From NCBI RefSeq assembly GCF_050874005.1, contig NZ_JBNMJV010000005.1, positions 1 to 64,000 on the forward strand: 64,000 nucleotides of DNA, written 5' to 3'. Source of the DNA: Huintestinicola sp050874005 (lineage in GTDB: Bacteria; Bacillota; Clostridia; Oscillospirales; Ruminococcaceae). Made by a program: the position numbers and the translations under genes. Below are positions 16,191 to 24,611 of this stretch, one piece after another. Each line of letters starts with the position of its first letter. The stretch's first letter is position 1. The notes under the pieces are model-generated. The model had not been told where the DNA came from and made no database searches. It saw only the letters and a list, made by a program, of their open reading frames with translations.

Positions 16191-17582
16191 TTACTCCTTA
16201 CCTAAATTATCTAAGAATTTTGATTTGATGATTTCGGTTATTCTTACAGCGAAGTTATCGTCAATAACAACGACGTCTCCCTTTGCAATGAGATGACCGT
16301 TTACGATGATATCCACAGGTGAACCTGCCTGACGTTCAAGCTCGATTATAGTTCCCTGAGTGAAATCCAGTATCTCTTTGACTTTTTTGCGTGCCGAGCC
16401 TATCTCAACGGTAACATCGAGAGGAACGCCCATAAGAAGCTTCAGATTATCATTCTGATCGGCATTCAGATCCTTGTTATTGTAATTCTCAAAACTCTGG
16501 AGCTGAACTGCCTGAACATTGACAGCGCTGCCCTTCTGCACAGGCTGCATAGGTGGATATCCGTAGGGCGGCATACCATAATATCCGCCGTAGGGCATTG
16601 CTCCTGCCATAGGCATACCCTGCTGAGGCACTCCTTGCTGAGCCATTCCCATCTGGGGAGGAACACCCTGCATACCCATTCCCTGCTGAGGCTGCTGAGC
16701 GCCGTAATTCATTTCGGGAGCGGGCTGAGCCATAGGCTGGGGCATTGGCTGCGGCGAAGGCTGAGATGCAGGCTGGGAAGCGTTTGCACCGTTTAAGATC
16801 GCATTTATCTCGTCCTGAGAAAGGCTGCCGCCCGAGGAAGCAGAGGGTGCCGGAGCAGGCTCCGAAGCAGCTCCGCCGTTTCCTGCGCCGTTTAACAGCG
16901 CCTGTATCTCGTCCTGACTGAGATTTGAGGAAGGTTCCTCGGCAGGAGCGGGTTCTTCCATACCTCCCGAGTATGCCGCCATCATCTTCTGAGCCATTTC
17001 CTTAGCCAGTTCTATAGTCATAACGGAAATAAATTCCGAATTTATCACGTTGTCAATGGTGAGCTTAAATCTTATAGCGCATACATAGTCATCGGGGGGA
17101 ATGCCGTAGGGGTTAACACCCGAGGATTCTTTGCTTACCTCTGCCTGAGGGGTGGAAATGTCGATAGGGGTGTTGATAAGCTCCGACAAAGCCGTAGCGG
17201 AAGCGCCCATCATCTGGTTCATTACCTCGCATACCGCCGAGATGTTCATCTCGTCGAACTCGAAGTCGTCCGTTACCTCAAGAGGCAGACCCATAAGCTG
17301 ATTAAGGATAAGCTGAACGTCGTCCTGCTTGAGAACGAGAACATTTTCGCCGCTCACGCCCTGTATGTACTTGATCTTTACGTGAATGGAAGGCTCCAGC
17401 TCGGGATATATCATATCCTTAGCCTTTTCTATGGTCACCGTAGGTGTGGTGATCCATACCTTAGCGCTGAGCATATTGGATACGGCGGTAGCAGCAGAGC
17501 CCATTGTTATATTCATTATTTCGCCTATGGCGTCCTGTTCCGCCTCACCGAAGCCGTCAATAGTAACGTTTTCGTCGCTCAT
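16191..17582 (-). CDS. fliY: Flagellar switch protein FliY (CheC-like phosphatase fused to FliN)
   Basis: 463 aa. The N-terminal CheC-like domain has two phosphatase helices (Glu21/Asn24 in AIGEIMNITMGSAATA, and Glu119/Asn122 in VCEVMNQMMGASATA). Residues about 208-375 form a linker rich in Pro, Gln, Met and Gly. The C-terminal FliN/SpoA domain spans about 380-455 (LLMGVPLDVTVEIGSARKKV). Within the linker are two copies of LSQDEI-x-A-L/I-LNGA (221-233 and 254-266), the short motif normally found once at the N-terminus of FliM or FliY. The role is motor switch and CheY-P dephosphorylation. Confidence 0.96.
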   Translation of the reverse strand: MSDENVTIDGFGEAEQDAIGEIMNITMGSAATAVSNMLSAKVWITTPTVTIEKAKDMIYPELEPSIHVKIKYIQGVSGENVLVLKQDDVQLILNQLMGLPLEVTDDFEFDEMNISAVCEVMNQMMGASATALSELINTPIDISTPQAEVSKESSGVNPYGIPPDDYVCAIRFKLTIDNVINSEFISVMTIELAKEMAQKMMAAYSGGMEEPAPAEEPSSNLSQDEIQALLNGAGNGGAASEPAPAPSASSGGSLSQDEINAILNGANASQPASQPSPQPMPQPMAQPAPEMNYGAQQPQQGMGMQGVPPQMGMAQQGVPQQGMPMAGAMPYGGYYGMPPYGYPPMQPVQKGSAVNVQAVQLQSFENYNNKDLNADQNDNLKLLMGVPLDVTVEIGSARKKVKEILDFTQGTIIELERQAGSPVDIIVNGHLIAKGDVVVIDDNFAVRITEIIKSKFLDNLGKE

Positions 17583-17586
17583 TGTT

Positions 17587-18594
17587 CTACCTCAATTCTT
17601 TGTATATATTATCAATTTTAACAGCCTTTTTGTTGCCCATAATTCCCAGCTTGCCGTCGTACCAGACGTTTCCGCCGATCTTCAGCTCCACATTCCGGGT
17701 AATGGGAACGTTAAGGGGAATTATATCGTCCACCTGCAAAGTGAGGATATCGTAAAGATCCACCTGAGTGTCACAGAGGATAGCTTTAACGTCAATATCC
17801 GTGTCACTGAGAGCGCTCATAATATTGCGTCGCCTTTCCTGATCCTTTTTGGGATCCTGCCTCTGAGTGGGTCTTGCCCATATGTCGCCGAACTTGTTCA
17901 TAATGGACTCAAGGTTCATAGCGGGAATACAGAAGGACATAATATTTTTTACGTCCTTTATCTCAATTTCCAGCGACACGAGGATAATTACCTCGTCGGG
18001 GGGAATGGACTGCATTACACGGGAGTTTGTCTCAACGGCGGTCATTACGGGGTCCATATCTATGTACTGTGACCAGGCGCTTTTCAGAGACTGTGCCATT
18101 TTTTCCATAATGCCCTGCATAAGGGTTATCTCGATCTCGGTAAAGTCACGGTTAACTTCGGTATATGTTCCGAGACCGCCCATCAGTCTGTCGATTATGG
18201 TGAAAGTTATGGGATTTGATATCTGCATAATGCAGTTTGTTTCCATAACGTCCTCGTCGTGAACGCCCATATTTATGAGGGACATCATAACGTAGTCGGG
18301 GAGAGCGTTATTGAACTCGTAATATCGCTGTTCCTCTATCTGCATTACTTCCACCTTGCAGTAAAGTCTCATAAGACCTGTAAGGTAGGAGGACAAAACT
18401 CGGGAATAATTCTCGAAAATACTGTCGATGACTTTAAGCTGCTCCTTGGTGAATTTCTTAGGGGTTTTAAAGTCATAATTCTTTACTTTTTTCTCCGAGC
18501 TCTGCTCCTCGATCTCCTCGAAAGCTTTTGAGCCCTGGGTATTAAAGCTGTTCAGCAGCTCGTCTATCTGTTTCTGAGACAGAACGTCAGCCAA
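17587..18594 (-). CDS. fliM: Flagellar motor switch protein FliM
   Basis: About 335 aa if started at the TTG at 18594, giving (M)ADVLSQKQIDELLNSF, the usual FliM CheY-P-binding N-terminus. An in-frame ATG exists at 18609, but its codons overlap GAAGGTG, which is well placed as RBS for the TTG, so the TTG start is preferred. The CheC-like middle domain (about 60-240) includes GLMRLYCKVEV and GGLG. The C-terminal SpoA domain (about 260-335) ends VRNVELKIGGNVWYDGKLGIMGNKKAVKI. No fliL lies between motB and fliM. Confidence 0.95.
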   Translation of the reverse strand: MADVLSQKQIDELLNSFNTQGSKAFEEIEEQSSEKKVKNYDFKTPKKFTKEQLKVIDSIFENYSRVLSSYLTGLMRLYCKVEVMQIEEQRYYEFNNALPDYVMMSLINMGVHDEDVMETNCIMQISNPITFTIIDRLMGGLGTYTEVNRDFTEIEITLMQGIMEKMAQSLKSAWSQYIDMDPVMTAVETNSRVMQSIPPDEVIILVSLEIEIKDVKNIMSFCIPAMNLESIMNKFGDIWARPTQRQDPKKDQERRRNIMSALSDTDIDVKAILCDTQVDLYDILTLQVDDIIPLNVPITRNVELKIGGNVWYDGKLGIMGNKKAVKIDNIYKELR

Positions 18595-18635
18595 TATTTT
18601 CACCTTCATTCATAGGGGATTGCCTTATATAGTCA

Positions 18636-19583
18636 TTATTCGGTGTCGGAGACTGTGACCTCGGGAGGATTGTTTTTCATCTCGTTGAGACGGTCGTTCT
18701 TGGAGGAATAGTTTCCGTTGTTCTGAGTAGGAGGAGCGGAAGAAGTTTCTGCCGCAGTATCCTGACTGTCCTCGGAAACAGTACCGTCAGCGTCGGAATA
18801 GCTTACAAAGCTCTTGCCGAACTCAAGCTCCATAAGCTCCTGCATTACCGCAGGATCCTCCATATCAATGTCGTTTCTGATAAAGACTATTTCAACTCGC
18901 CTGTTCTGGCGCTTGCCCTCTTCGGTGTCGTTGTCGCTTACGGGACGGTATTTTCCGTAGCCTGCGGCGGAGAATTTATCGGGGTCGCAGCAGTCGAGGC
19001 TCAGCATATAGTTTATTACCGAGCTTGCACGTCCCGATGACAGTTCCCACTCGTTTGCCGAGGAGCTGGCGCTCTTGGCGGTGTGACCGTTTACCTTAAT
19101 GGCGAAAACGTGTTTGTCAACGGCTCTGATGCCGTCGCAGATTATCTCAAGTATGTATTTTCCTTCGTCGAGAAGTTCATATGAGTCTCCTGCAAAGAAA
19201 ACGTTGTCTCTGAATTTCATATAAACGCCTGTGTCAGCCATTTCCACAGAGACCTGATCCTGAAGTCCGGCACTTTCAACGGCTTCGTTAAGGTACATAT
19301 AGAACTCGTCGAAGTCTATCTCCTGGGAATTCTGTTCCTGTTCCTCGTCCACGTATATAGCCGAGGGGTCGTTTTCGGGATTAGGCTCGTCCACCACAAC
19401 GTTTATTATCTCGCCCTTTCCTGCGGAAAATGCCTGGGCGATATACTGCCATTTTGTCTCGTCCATAGAGGACATCGAGTAAAGCAGCACGAAGAAGCAC
19501 AGCAGCAGGGTAACAAGGTCGCCGTAGGTATCCATCCAGTTGGCGCCGCCTCCGCCGCCTCCGCCGCTTTTTCTGTGTGCCAT
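18636..19583 (-). CDS. motB: Flagellar stator protein MotB
   Basis: 315 aa. Gly-rich N-terminus, then a single membrane helix with the ion-binding Asp22 (NWMDTYGDLVTLLLCFF). The plug and linker follow, then an OmpA-type peptidoglycan-binding domain (about 155-250; NGHTAKSA, SSGRASSVINYM, GYGKYRPV, NRRVEIVF). A Ser/Thr/Asn-rich tail ends it. Works with MotA to couple ion flow to rotation; H+ or Na+ preference cannot be told by eye. A 190-bp gap with a promoter-like element separates it from motA. Confidence 0.96.
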   Translation of the reverse strand: MAHRKSGGGGGGGANWMDTYGDLVTLLLCFFVLLYSMSSMDETKWQYIAQAFSAGKGEIINVVVDEPNPENDPSAIYVDEEQEQNSQEIDFDEFYMYLNEAVESAGLQDQVSVEMADTGVYMKFRDNVFFAGDSYELLDEGKYILEIICDGIRAVDKHVFAIKVNGHTAKSASSSANEWELSSGRASSVINYMLSLDCCDPDKFSAAGYGKYRPVSDNDTEEGKRQNRRVEIVFIRNDIDMEDPAVMQELMELEFGKSFVSYSDADGTVSEDSQDTAAETSSAPPTQNNGNYSSKNDRLNEMKNNPPEVTVSDTE

Positions 19584-19645
19584 TTTTACACCTCCGAGGG
19601 GTAAGGATACGCCGCTTTCTGAGCGCAGATATCCCTATCTGATAT

Positions 19646-19674
19646 ATTATAACATATTTCTTTAAAAATCTCTA
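19646..19674 (-). promoter_or_regulatory. Possible internal promoter in the motA-motB gap
   Basis: Minus strand: extended -10 TGTTATAAT (19654-19646) with a weak -35 TAGAGA 17 bp upstream (19674-19669). It lies in the largest gap inside the flagellar operon and could drive motB and downstream switch genes separately. Confidence 0.45.
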
Positions 19675-19773
19675 CTGCAATTCACAATATATTTACAAAA
19701 TGAGATTAAAACTTTTCCGTAAAACTTTGGCTATTTTGTACATTATGCACAAGAGAGCAATGTTTTGCGTAAA

Positions 19774-20568
19774 TTATTTAGCTTCTGCTCCTGCCTTGCC
19801 CTTGGGCTTAGTGTTCATAGGGAGCATCATTCTGAGCTTTTCCTCAACATATCTGGGGTTTGCGCCCGAGATAATTGCAAGGGTACCCTCTTCGACTATC
19901 TGTAAGCACAGCACCTCGCTGTTGTGGAGATACTGGAGCTGGTTTCCGATAGGAGTGAAGAGAACGTGGGCAAGAAGGCTTCCGTAGAATGTGGTAACAA
20001 GAGCCGTTGCCATAGAGCTTCCAAGGCTGGCAGCGGAGTTAGGGTCGGTGGGGTCCATTCGTTTAAGCATACCGATAAGACCGCAGAGGGTTCCGACCAT
20101 ACCGAAAGCGGGGGCAACGCCTGCCGCACGGTTGAAGATAGCGATATTCTGGTCGTGTCTGTCGCAGAGGAAGTTTATGGAGTCGTCGAGCATAGACTTT
20201 ACCTTGTCCGAGTCATTAGCGTCAACGATGAGCATAAGAGCAGACTTCATAAATGTATCGGTGCAGGCATTTGCCTGTTCCTCAAGAGCAAGGATACCCT
20301 TCTGACGGGCGGTCTTGCAGTAATCCACCATCTGCTCAATGTAGCTTTCGGGGTCATACTTTGGGCTGAGTATGGCAAGCTTTAAGAGCTTGCCCATATT
20401 TTTTAAGGTACTCATAGGATAGTTTGCGATGACCGCTCCTATGGTGCCTCCCACTACTATTGCAATGGAGGGAATATCTACGAACCACGCCAATTCACCG
20501 CCTGAGACCATTCCGTAAAAAGTCATTCCGACAGCGATCACAAATCCTATGATCCACGCTATATTCAT
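19774..20568 (-). CDS. motA: Flagellar stator protein MotA
   Basis: 264 aa, four membrane helices. Conserved MotA features are FVDIPSIAIVVGGTIGAVIANYP near the N-terminus, a cytoplasmic loop with charged residues, and FGMVGTLCGLIGMLKRMDPTD followed by MATALVTTFYGSLLAHVLFTPIGNQL. The stator ring drives the rotor by contacts with FliG. Confidence 0.97.
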   Translation of the reverse strand: MNIAWIIGFVIAVGMTFYGMVSGGELAWFVDIPSIAIVVGGTIGAVIANYPMSTLKNMGKLLKLAILSPKYDPESYIEQMVDYCKTARQKGILALEEQANACTDTFMKSALMLIVDANDSDKVKSMLDDSINFLCDRHDQNIAIFNRAAGVAPAFGMVGTLCGLIGMLKRMDPTDPNSAASLGSSMATALVTTFYGSLLAHVLFTPIGNQLQYLHNSEVLCLQIVEEGTLAIISGANPRYVEEKLRMMLPMNTKPKGKAGAEAK

Positions 20569-20615
20569 AACAGCAGCAATTCCTTTCGATGAAAAAATCT
20601 ATATAATAAATCCTT

Positions 20616-20801
20616 TTAACGGATATTTTTTTCTTTTTCAAACTCCATAGCTTTTTGGAGTATCTCGTCCACAGTTTCCTTTACGAAATACCTGTGACCG
20701 TTCTGCATAGTTACGACAGTATCGGGAGTTTCCTCTGCCGTTTCAATGAAGCTTTCGTTAATAAGCAGGGTCGTGCCGTTTACACGGGTAAGCATTATCA
20801 T
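20616..20801 (-). CDS. flbD: Flagellar protein FlbD (SwrD-like)
   Basis: 61 aa. The pattern ML-TR-NG---INE-FIE-AEETPDTVVTM-NG-RYFVKE matches the small FlbD/SwrD family found between flgE and motA in Gram-positives, where it raises motor torque. Same operon position here. Confidence 0.93.
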   Translation of the reverse strand: MIMLTRVNGTTLLINESFIETAEETPDTVVTMQNGHRYFVKETVDEILQKAMEFEKEKNIR

Positions 20802-20885
20802 AACATTTTCCCCTTATTTTTTGCACGGGCATTGCCCACAGCCGTAAAGCTGTGAGCAGCGCCCTGCAAATATTATGCTTTAAAA

Positions 20886-22343
20886 TTATCTCTTGAGGTT
20901 TACAAGCTCCTCAAGCATTGAGTCGGAGGTGGTGATTATTCTTGCGTTAGCCTGATAGCCTCTCTGAGTTACGATCATATCAGAGAACTCGTTTGCAAGG
21001 TTAACGTTAGACATTTCCAGCTTTGAGGACTGTATCTCGCCTGCACCGGAGTCGCCGGGGCGCTTGATGTTTGCCTCGCCGGAAGCTGGGCTCTGAGCAA
21101 AAGCGGTGTCACCGATCTCGGTAAGACCCTCAACGTTGTCGAAGGTAGCAAGCTCTATACGTGCAAGAGAACGCATCTCACTTGCGTACTGAGCGGTGAG
21201 AACGCCGTCAGCGCCGATGGTAAAGCCGTCAAGGTCGGAATATTTAAGTGAGCCGTCGGTCATATCCGCATAGATGGTGTTGCCTCTTGCGTCCTGAGCC
21301 TCATAGTTCTTTGTGACCTGATTATATGTGTAAATCTCTGTGCTGTCGGCAAATGTTCTTGTAGTACCGTCGTCGGTAACGTCCTGACGGGTGTAGGTAT
21401 ATGTTTTCTGGACCTTCCCGTCAGCGTCCTTGGTGGTCATACACTTATATGTGTAGTAGTTGCCTTCATTGTCAATATAAAGGGGCTTATTAGCTTCGGA
21501 AGAAGCATCGGGGTCGAAAATAACACCCTGAGCATTTACAAATTTTCCATTGACGCTGTAAAGGATATAATCGGAAGCTACCTCAACGCCGGGAACAGCA
21601 GTAGGAGTTTCCACATCATCGTCAGTCTGCTTTTCGATAGCTGTGATATCCTTGTCGAAGGATATCTGACGGGTGGTATCGGAGGGATCAGTGCCTGTGA
21701 AAATCACCTGATTTCTGGGAGGAGTAGCTGTGTCATCGGCGGTTTTGTACTTAGCGGCAACATCGTCAAATTCGATCTTGCATTCTGGCTTGAAAGCGTC
21801 CCATACCAGGTCATTGACGTTGATGATGTCAAGCTCATTGGGAGCATCCGCAGGCTCCTTGTCGATCATTTCGGTGGTGGAATATGAACCGCCGTCAATT
21901 CTGAGGGTATTCATAGTACCGAGAACGAACTCGTTGTTTGCGTTAACGAGATTGCCCACGGAGTCAATGCCGAAGTTGCCCATTCTGGTGTATGTAACGC
22001 TGTTTATCTGACCGTTTCTGTCGAGAGTGCCGCACATAAAGAGGCCGTCTCCCGCAATGGCAAGGTCAAGAGTTCTTCCTGTATTTTGGAAGCTGGACAT
22101 CGACATATCCTTGTCAATGGAAGCCACCTGAACGCCGTAGCCCACCTGAGAGGGGTTGTTGCCCGCATAGGTAGCACGTCCGCCTGTCTCTGTGCGCTGG
22201 TACTGGTAGTAGATATCGGAGAAGGATGTTCTTGAAGCCTTGAAGCCATAGGTGTTGACGTTGGCAATGTTGTTGCCTATAACGTCCATTCTTGTCTGAT
22301 GGGATTTAAGTCCCGAAACGCCTGAATAAAGTGATCTAACCAT
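20886..22343 (-). CDS. flgE: Flagellar hook protein FlgE
   Basis: 485 aa. N-terminal MVRSLYSGVSGLKSHQTRMDVIGNNIANVNTYGFK and C-terminal SNVNLANEFSDMIVTQRGYQANARIITTSDSMLEELVNLKR are diagnostic. The middle, exposed region (about 150-370) is Asp/Thr-rich and variable as usual for hooks. Translated after a good RBS (AGGAG, 9-nt spacing). Confidence 0.97.
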   Translation of the reverse strand: MVRSLYSGVSGLKSHQTRMDVIGNNIANVNTYGFKASRTSFSDIYYQYQRTETGGRATYAGNNPSQVGYGVQVASIDKDMSMSSFQNTGRTLDLAIAGDGLFMCGTLDRNGQINSVTYTRMGNFGIDSVGNLVNANNEFVLGTMNTLRIDGGSYSTTEMIDKEPADAPNELDIINVNDLVWDAFKPECKIEFDDVAAKYKTADDTATPPRNQVIFTGTDPSDTTRQISFDKDITAIEKQTDDDVETPTAVPGVEVASDYILYSVNGKFVNAQGVIFDPDASSEANKPLYIDNEGNYYTYKCMTTKDADGKVQKTYTYTRQDVTDDGTTRTFADSTEIYTYNQVTKNYEAQDARGNTIYADMTDGSLKYSDLDGFTIGADGVLTAQYASEMRSLARIELATFDNVEGLTEIGDTAFAQSPASGEANIKRPGDSGAGEIQSSKLEMSNVNLANEFSDMIVTQRGYQANARIITTSDSMLEELVNLKR

Positions 22344-22454
22344 TTCAAAAAACTCCTATCGTTTTTATTCGTCAGAGGAATTTTCTCCGTCAATCAGTCG
22401 GGAGAACAGCTTTCCGAAAAGGTCCAAGCTTTTTCTATCCTCTGAACGTTTGGT

Positions 22455-22913
22455 TTACATAATTACAGTTGAGTCGATGTTTGTAAAGACATTGCCCTGC
22501 ATATCGTCAGCGTCAACGGCGGTAATGACCTTGTTGCTGCGGACGCTTACAACAAAAGCAGTTTTGTCCACAATAACGAGAGCGTCGTCGGAGCCTTTGC
22601 TTTCAGCCAGCTCAACGCCTTTTGAGAGCCTCTGGAGCTTTCCGCCCGTGAGAACGTCGATATTCCGCTGGTTTATCCTTTCAACAGCGTGGCGGGAGAA
22701 GTTCACGCCCGACATTATCTCAAGCTGTTCAGCGGTGGTGGGAGTGGCTGCATATGTATTGCCTGCGCCGCTCTGAGCCGCCATAAGGCTTTTGAGTTCT
22801 GCCGCAAAGGGACTGTCCGCCGTCTGAGTCTCGACAGCTTTGTTGGATGTTTCCTGTCTTGTCTGTTCGGCAGCCGCAGCGCCTCTCAGCTGCAGATATT
22901 CGTTGATAAGCAT
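22455..22913 (-). CDS. Flagellar operon protein, TIGR02530 family
   Basis: 152 aa. The C-terminal part VNFSRHAVERINQRNIDV ... DDALVIVDKTAFVVSVRSNKVITAVD ... VFTNIDSTVIM fits the small conserved protein encoded between flgD and flgE in Gram-positive flagellar operons (TIGR02530). The function is not established in what I know. The N-terminal 60 residues are polar and probably disordered. Confidence 0.88.
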   Translation of the reverse strand: MLINEYLQLRGAAAAEQTRQETSNKAVETQTADSPFAAELKSLMAAQSGAGNTYAATPTTAEQLEIMSGVNFSRHAVERINQRNIDVLTGGKLQRLSKGVELAESKGSDDALVIVDKTAFVVSVRSNKVITAVDADDMQGNVFTNIDSTVIM

Positions 22914-22991
22914 ATTTTCAGTCCTTTCTTAGAGCCGCAGTTACGGTGATATATCCGTTTATCAGCCCGTTTTGAAAATTACTGAGTCGTT

Positions 22992-24611
22992 TCAGGACCT
23001 GCCGTACTGAGTTGCAGCGTGCCAGCGGGCATACTGTTCAAACTCTGCCATAGCCTTCTTTTCAGCCTCGGTGTATTCCTTTGCATAGTGGCGTATAGCT
23101 GTCTCAAAAGGATCAAGCTTGCCCTGGAGCGAACCGTCAACAATGGTGTAATCGCAGATCTCATCAAGGGTGTATTTACCCGATGTGTAGAGGTAGGAGA
23201 CTTCTGTGGGACCGATTATCTCAACTCTCTGTCTGCCGTCTGCAAATGTAACGACCTCGCCGAGACGTCCCTTTCCGCACCAGCCGATGTCCGTAAACGC
23301 TCTGCCGCTTTCGGTATAGCCAAGAACGGAAGATGTGTCGATCTTTGAGTTTATTGCTGTGTTGCCGATAAATCGGATATCCACCATTTTAGTTCCCACA
23401 GAATCAGCAAAAGCCGCTTCAACGGGATACTGATCGGCATATTTTCTTGTGCTTGAGGGCATATCTGAATAATCGGTCTCAGATGTGTACTGATAGAGAT
23501 TTGTAGACTCCGCATCGCTGTCGGAAACGCTTACAACTCCCGAAGTTTCTCCTCTGTCGTAGGAAGAATTTTTGCTCTGAGCCTGATAAGCTGTTGTATA
23601 CTGTGTCTGAGCAGGTTCGGTCTGATCCTGATAGGAATATGTACCTGTTCGGACGGAATAAGGAGCGGGGATACGGTCGCTTGAAAGACCGGAAGAAGCT
23701 GCCTGTGTGTCAACGCTTGCGCTCATATATCTGCTCATATCACCGAGACGGGAATTTACATTAGCAGTTTTAAGCTCAGCGTCAACGGGGGAGTCATCGT
23801 CGTCAGATGTGTCGTCGAGCATTTTCATAAGAGCGTTATAGGAAGCCTCGGAAGCATAAAGAGTACCGGAAACCTCGCCTCTGTTAACTGCGCCTGCGGG
23901 ATTTTCCTCAGCCTGAGCTGTTTCTGTACTGCCGTCAGTCTGCTCCTCGGAAACATTTTCGGAGCCTTCGGTCTGTGACTCGCCGTTTTCTGTGCTTTCC
24001 TCGCCTTCGGGATTGATAACGTTTGTGATAGCGCTCATTTCGTAGGAATACTTGTTGTCAATGGTAACATAGCCGTTGCCGTTTTTGATAACGATACCTG
24101 TTACCTTGCCCGTAACGGTGTTGTCGCCGTCTTTAAGCTCCACAGTCTGTCCCACGAAGCTTCTGAGCTGAGTGTAGACCGTTCCGTCAACCACGTCGGT
24201 AATGCCGTCCGTAGCGTAAAGTGAGCCGTTTACAAGTACCTTGCAGCCGTCGCTTGTGACTGTAACAGACTCAACGATGCCCGTGTCGGGAGCGCCTGTG
24301 CCTGTCTGAACGGTAACAGCTTTTCCGATAAGGGAAGAAGCATATGTGACCGCATTCTGCTGTGTGAGCTGGGAAATAGCCTCCATCATAGAGTAAGAAG
24401 CCATCTGCTGGATAAATTCCGAGTCGCTCATAGCGTTGTTGAAATCCTGATTTGACATCTGAGCCGTAAGGAGCTTTAAGTAGCCGTCAAAATCAAGATA
24501 GCTTGAGCTGTCGCTGTCTGTAACATTGGTGTCGATTTCAGTCGTGGAATATTTCGAGTAAACCTTTCCCGATAAGCTGTCTGCGGAAAAGTCGTTTACG
24601 CTGATACCCAT
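22992..24611 (-). CDS. flgD: Flagellar hook-capping protein FlgD with very long C-terminal extension
   Basis: 539 aa, more than twice the usual FlgD length. The FlgD core (LDFDGYLKLLTAQMSNQDFNNAMSDSEFIQQMASYSMMEAISQL) spans about 37-95. A beta domain follows to about 205, then a Glu/Thr-rich stretch (about 206-250), a Ser/Thr/Tyr-rich region, and a separate C-terminal block (about 400-539) with GEVVTFADGRQRVEIIGPTEVSYLY. FlgD caps the growing hook and is shed. The extra region is unexplained. Overlaps the end of fliK by 16 bp. Confidence 0.92.
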   Translation of the reverse strand: MGISVNDFSADSLSGKVYSKYSTTEIDTNVTDSDSSSYLDFDGYLKLLTAQMSNQDFNNAMSDSEFIQQMASYSMMEAISQLTQQNAVTYASSLIGKAVTVQTGTGAPDTGIVESVTVTSDGCKVLVNGSLYATDGITDVVDGTVYTQLRSFVGQTVELKDGDNTVTGKVTGIVIKNGNGYVTIDNKYSYEMSAITNVINPEGEESTENGESQTEGSENVSEEQTDGSTETAQAEENPAGAVNRGEVSGTLYASEASYNALMKMLDDTSDDDDSPVDAELKTANVNSRLGDMSRYMSASVDTQAASSGLSSDRIPAPYSVRTGTYSYQDQTEPAQTQYTTAYQAQSKNSSYDRGETSGVVSVSDSDAESTNLYQYTSETDYSDMPSSTRKYADQYPVEAAFADSVGTKMVDIRFIGNTAINSKIDTSSVLGYTESGRAFTDIGWCGKGRLGEVVTFADGRQRVEIIGPTEVSYLYTSGKYTLDEICDYTIVDGSLQGKLDPFETAIRHYAKEYTEAEKKAMAEFEQYARWHAATQYGRS

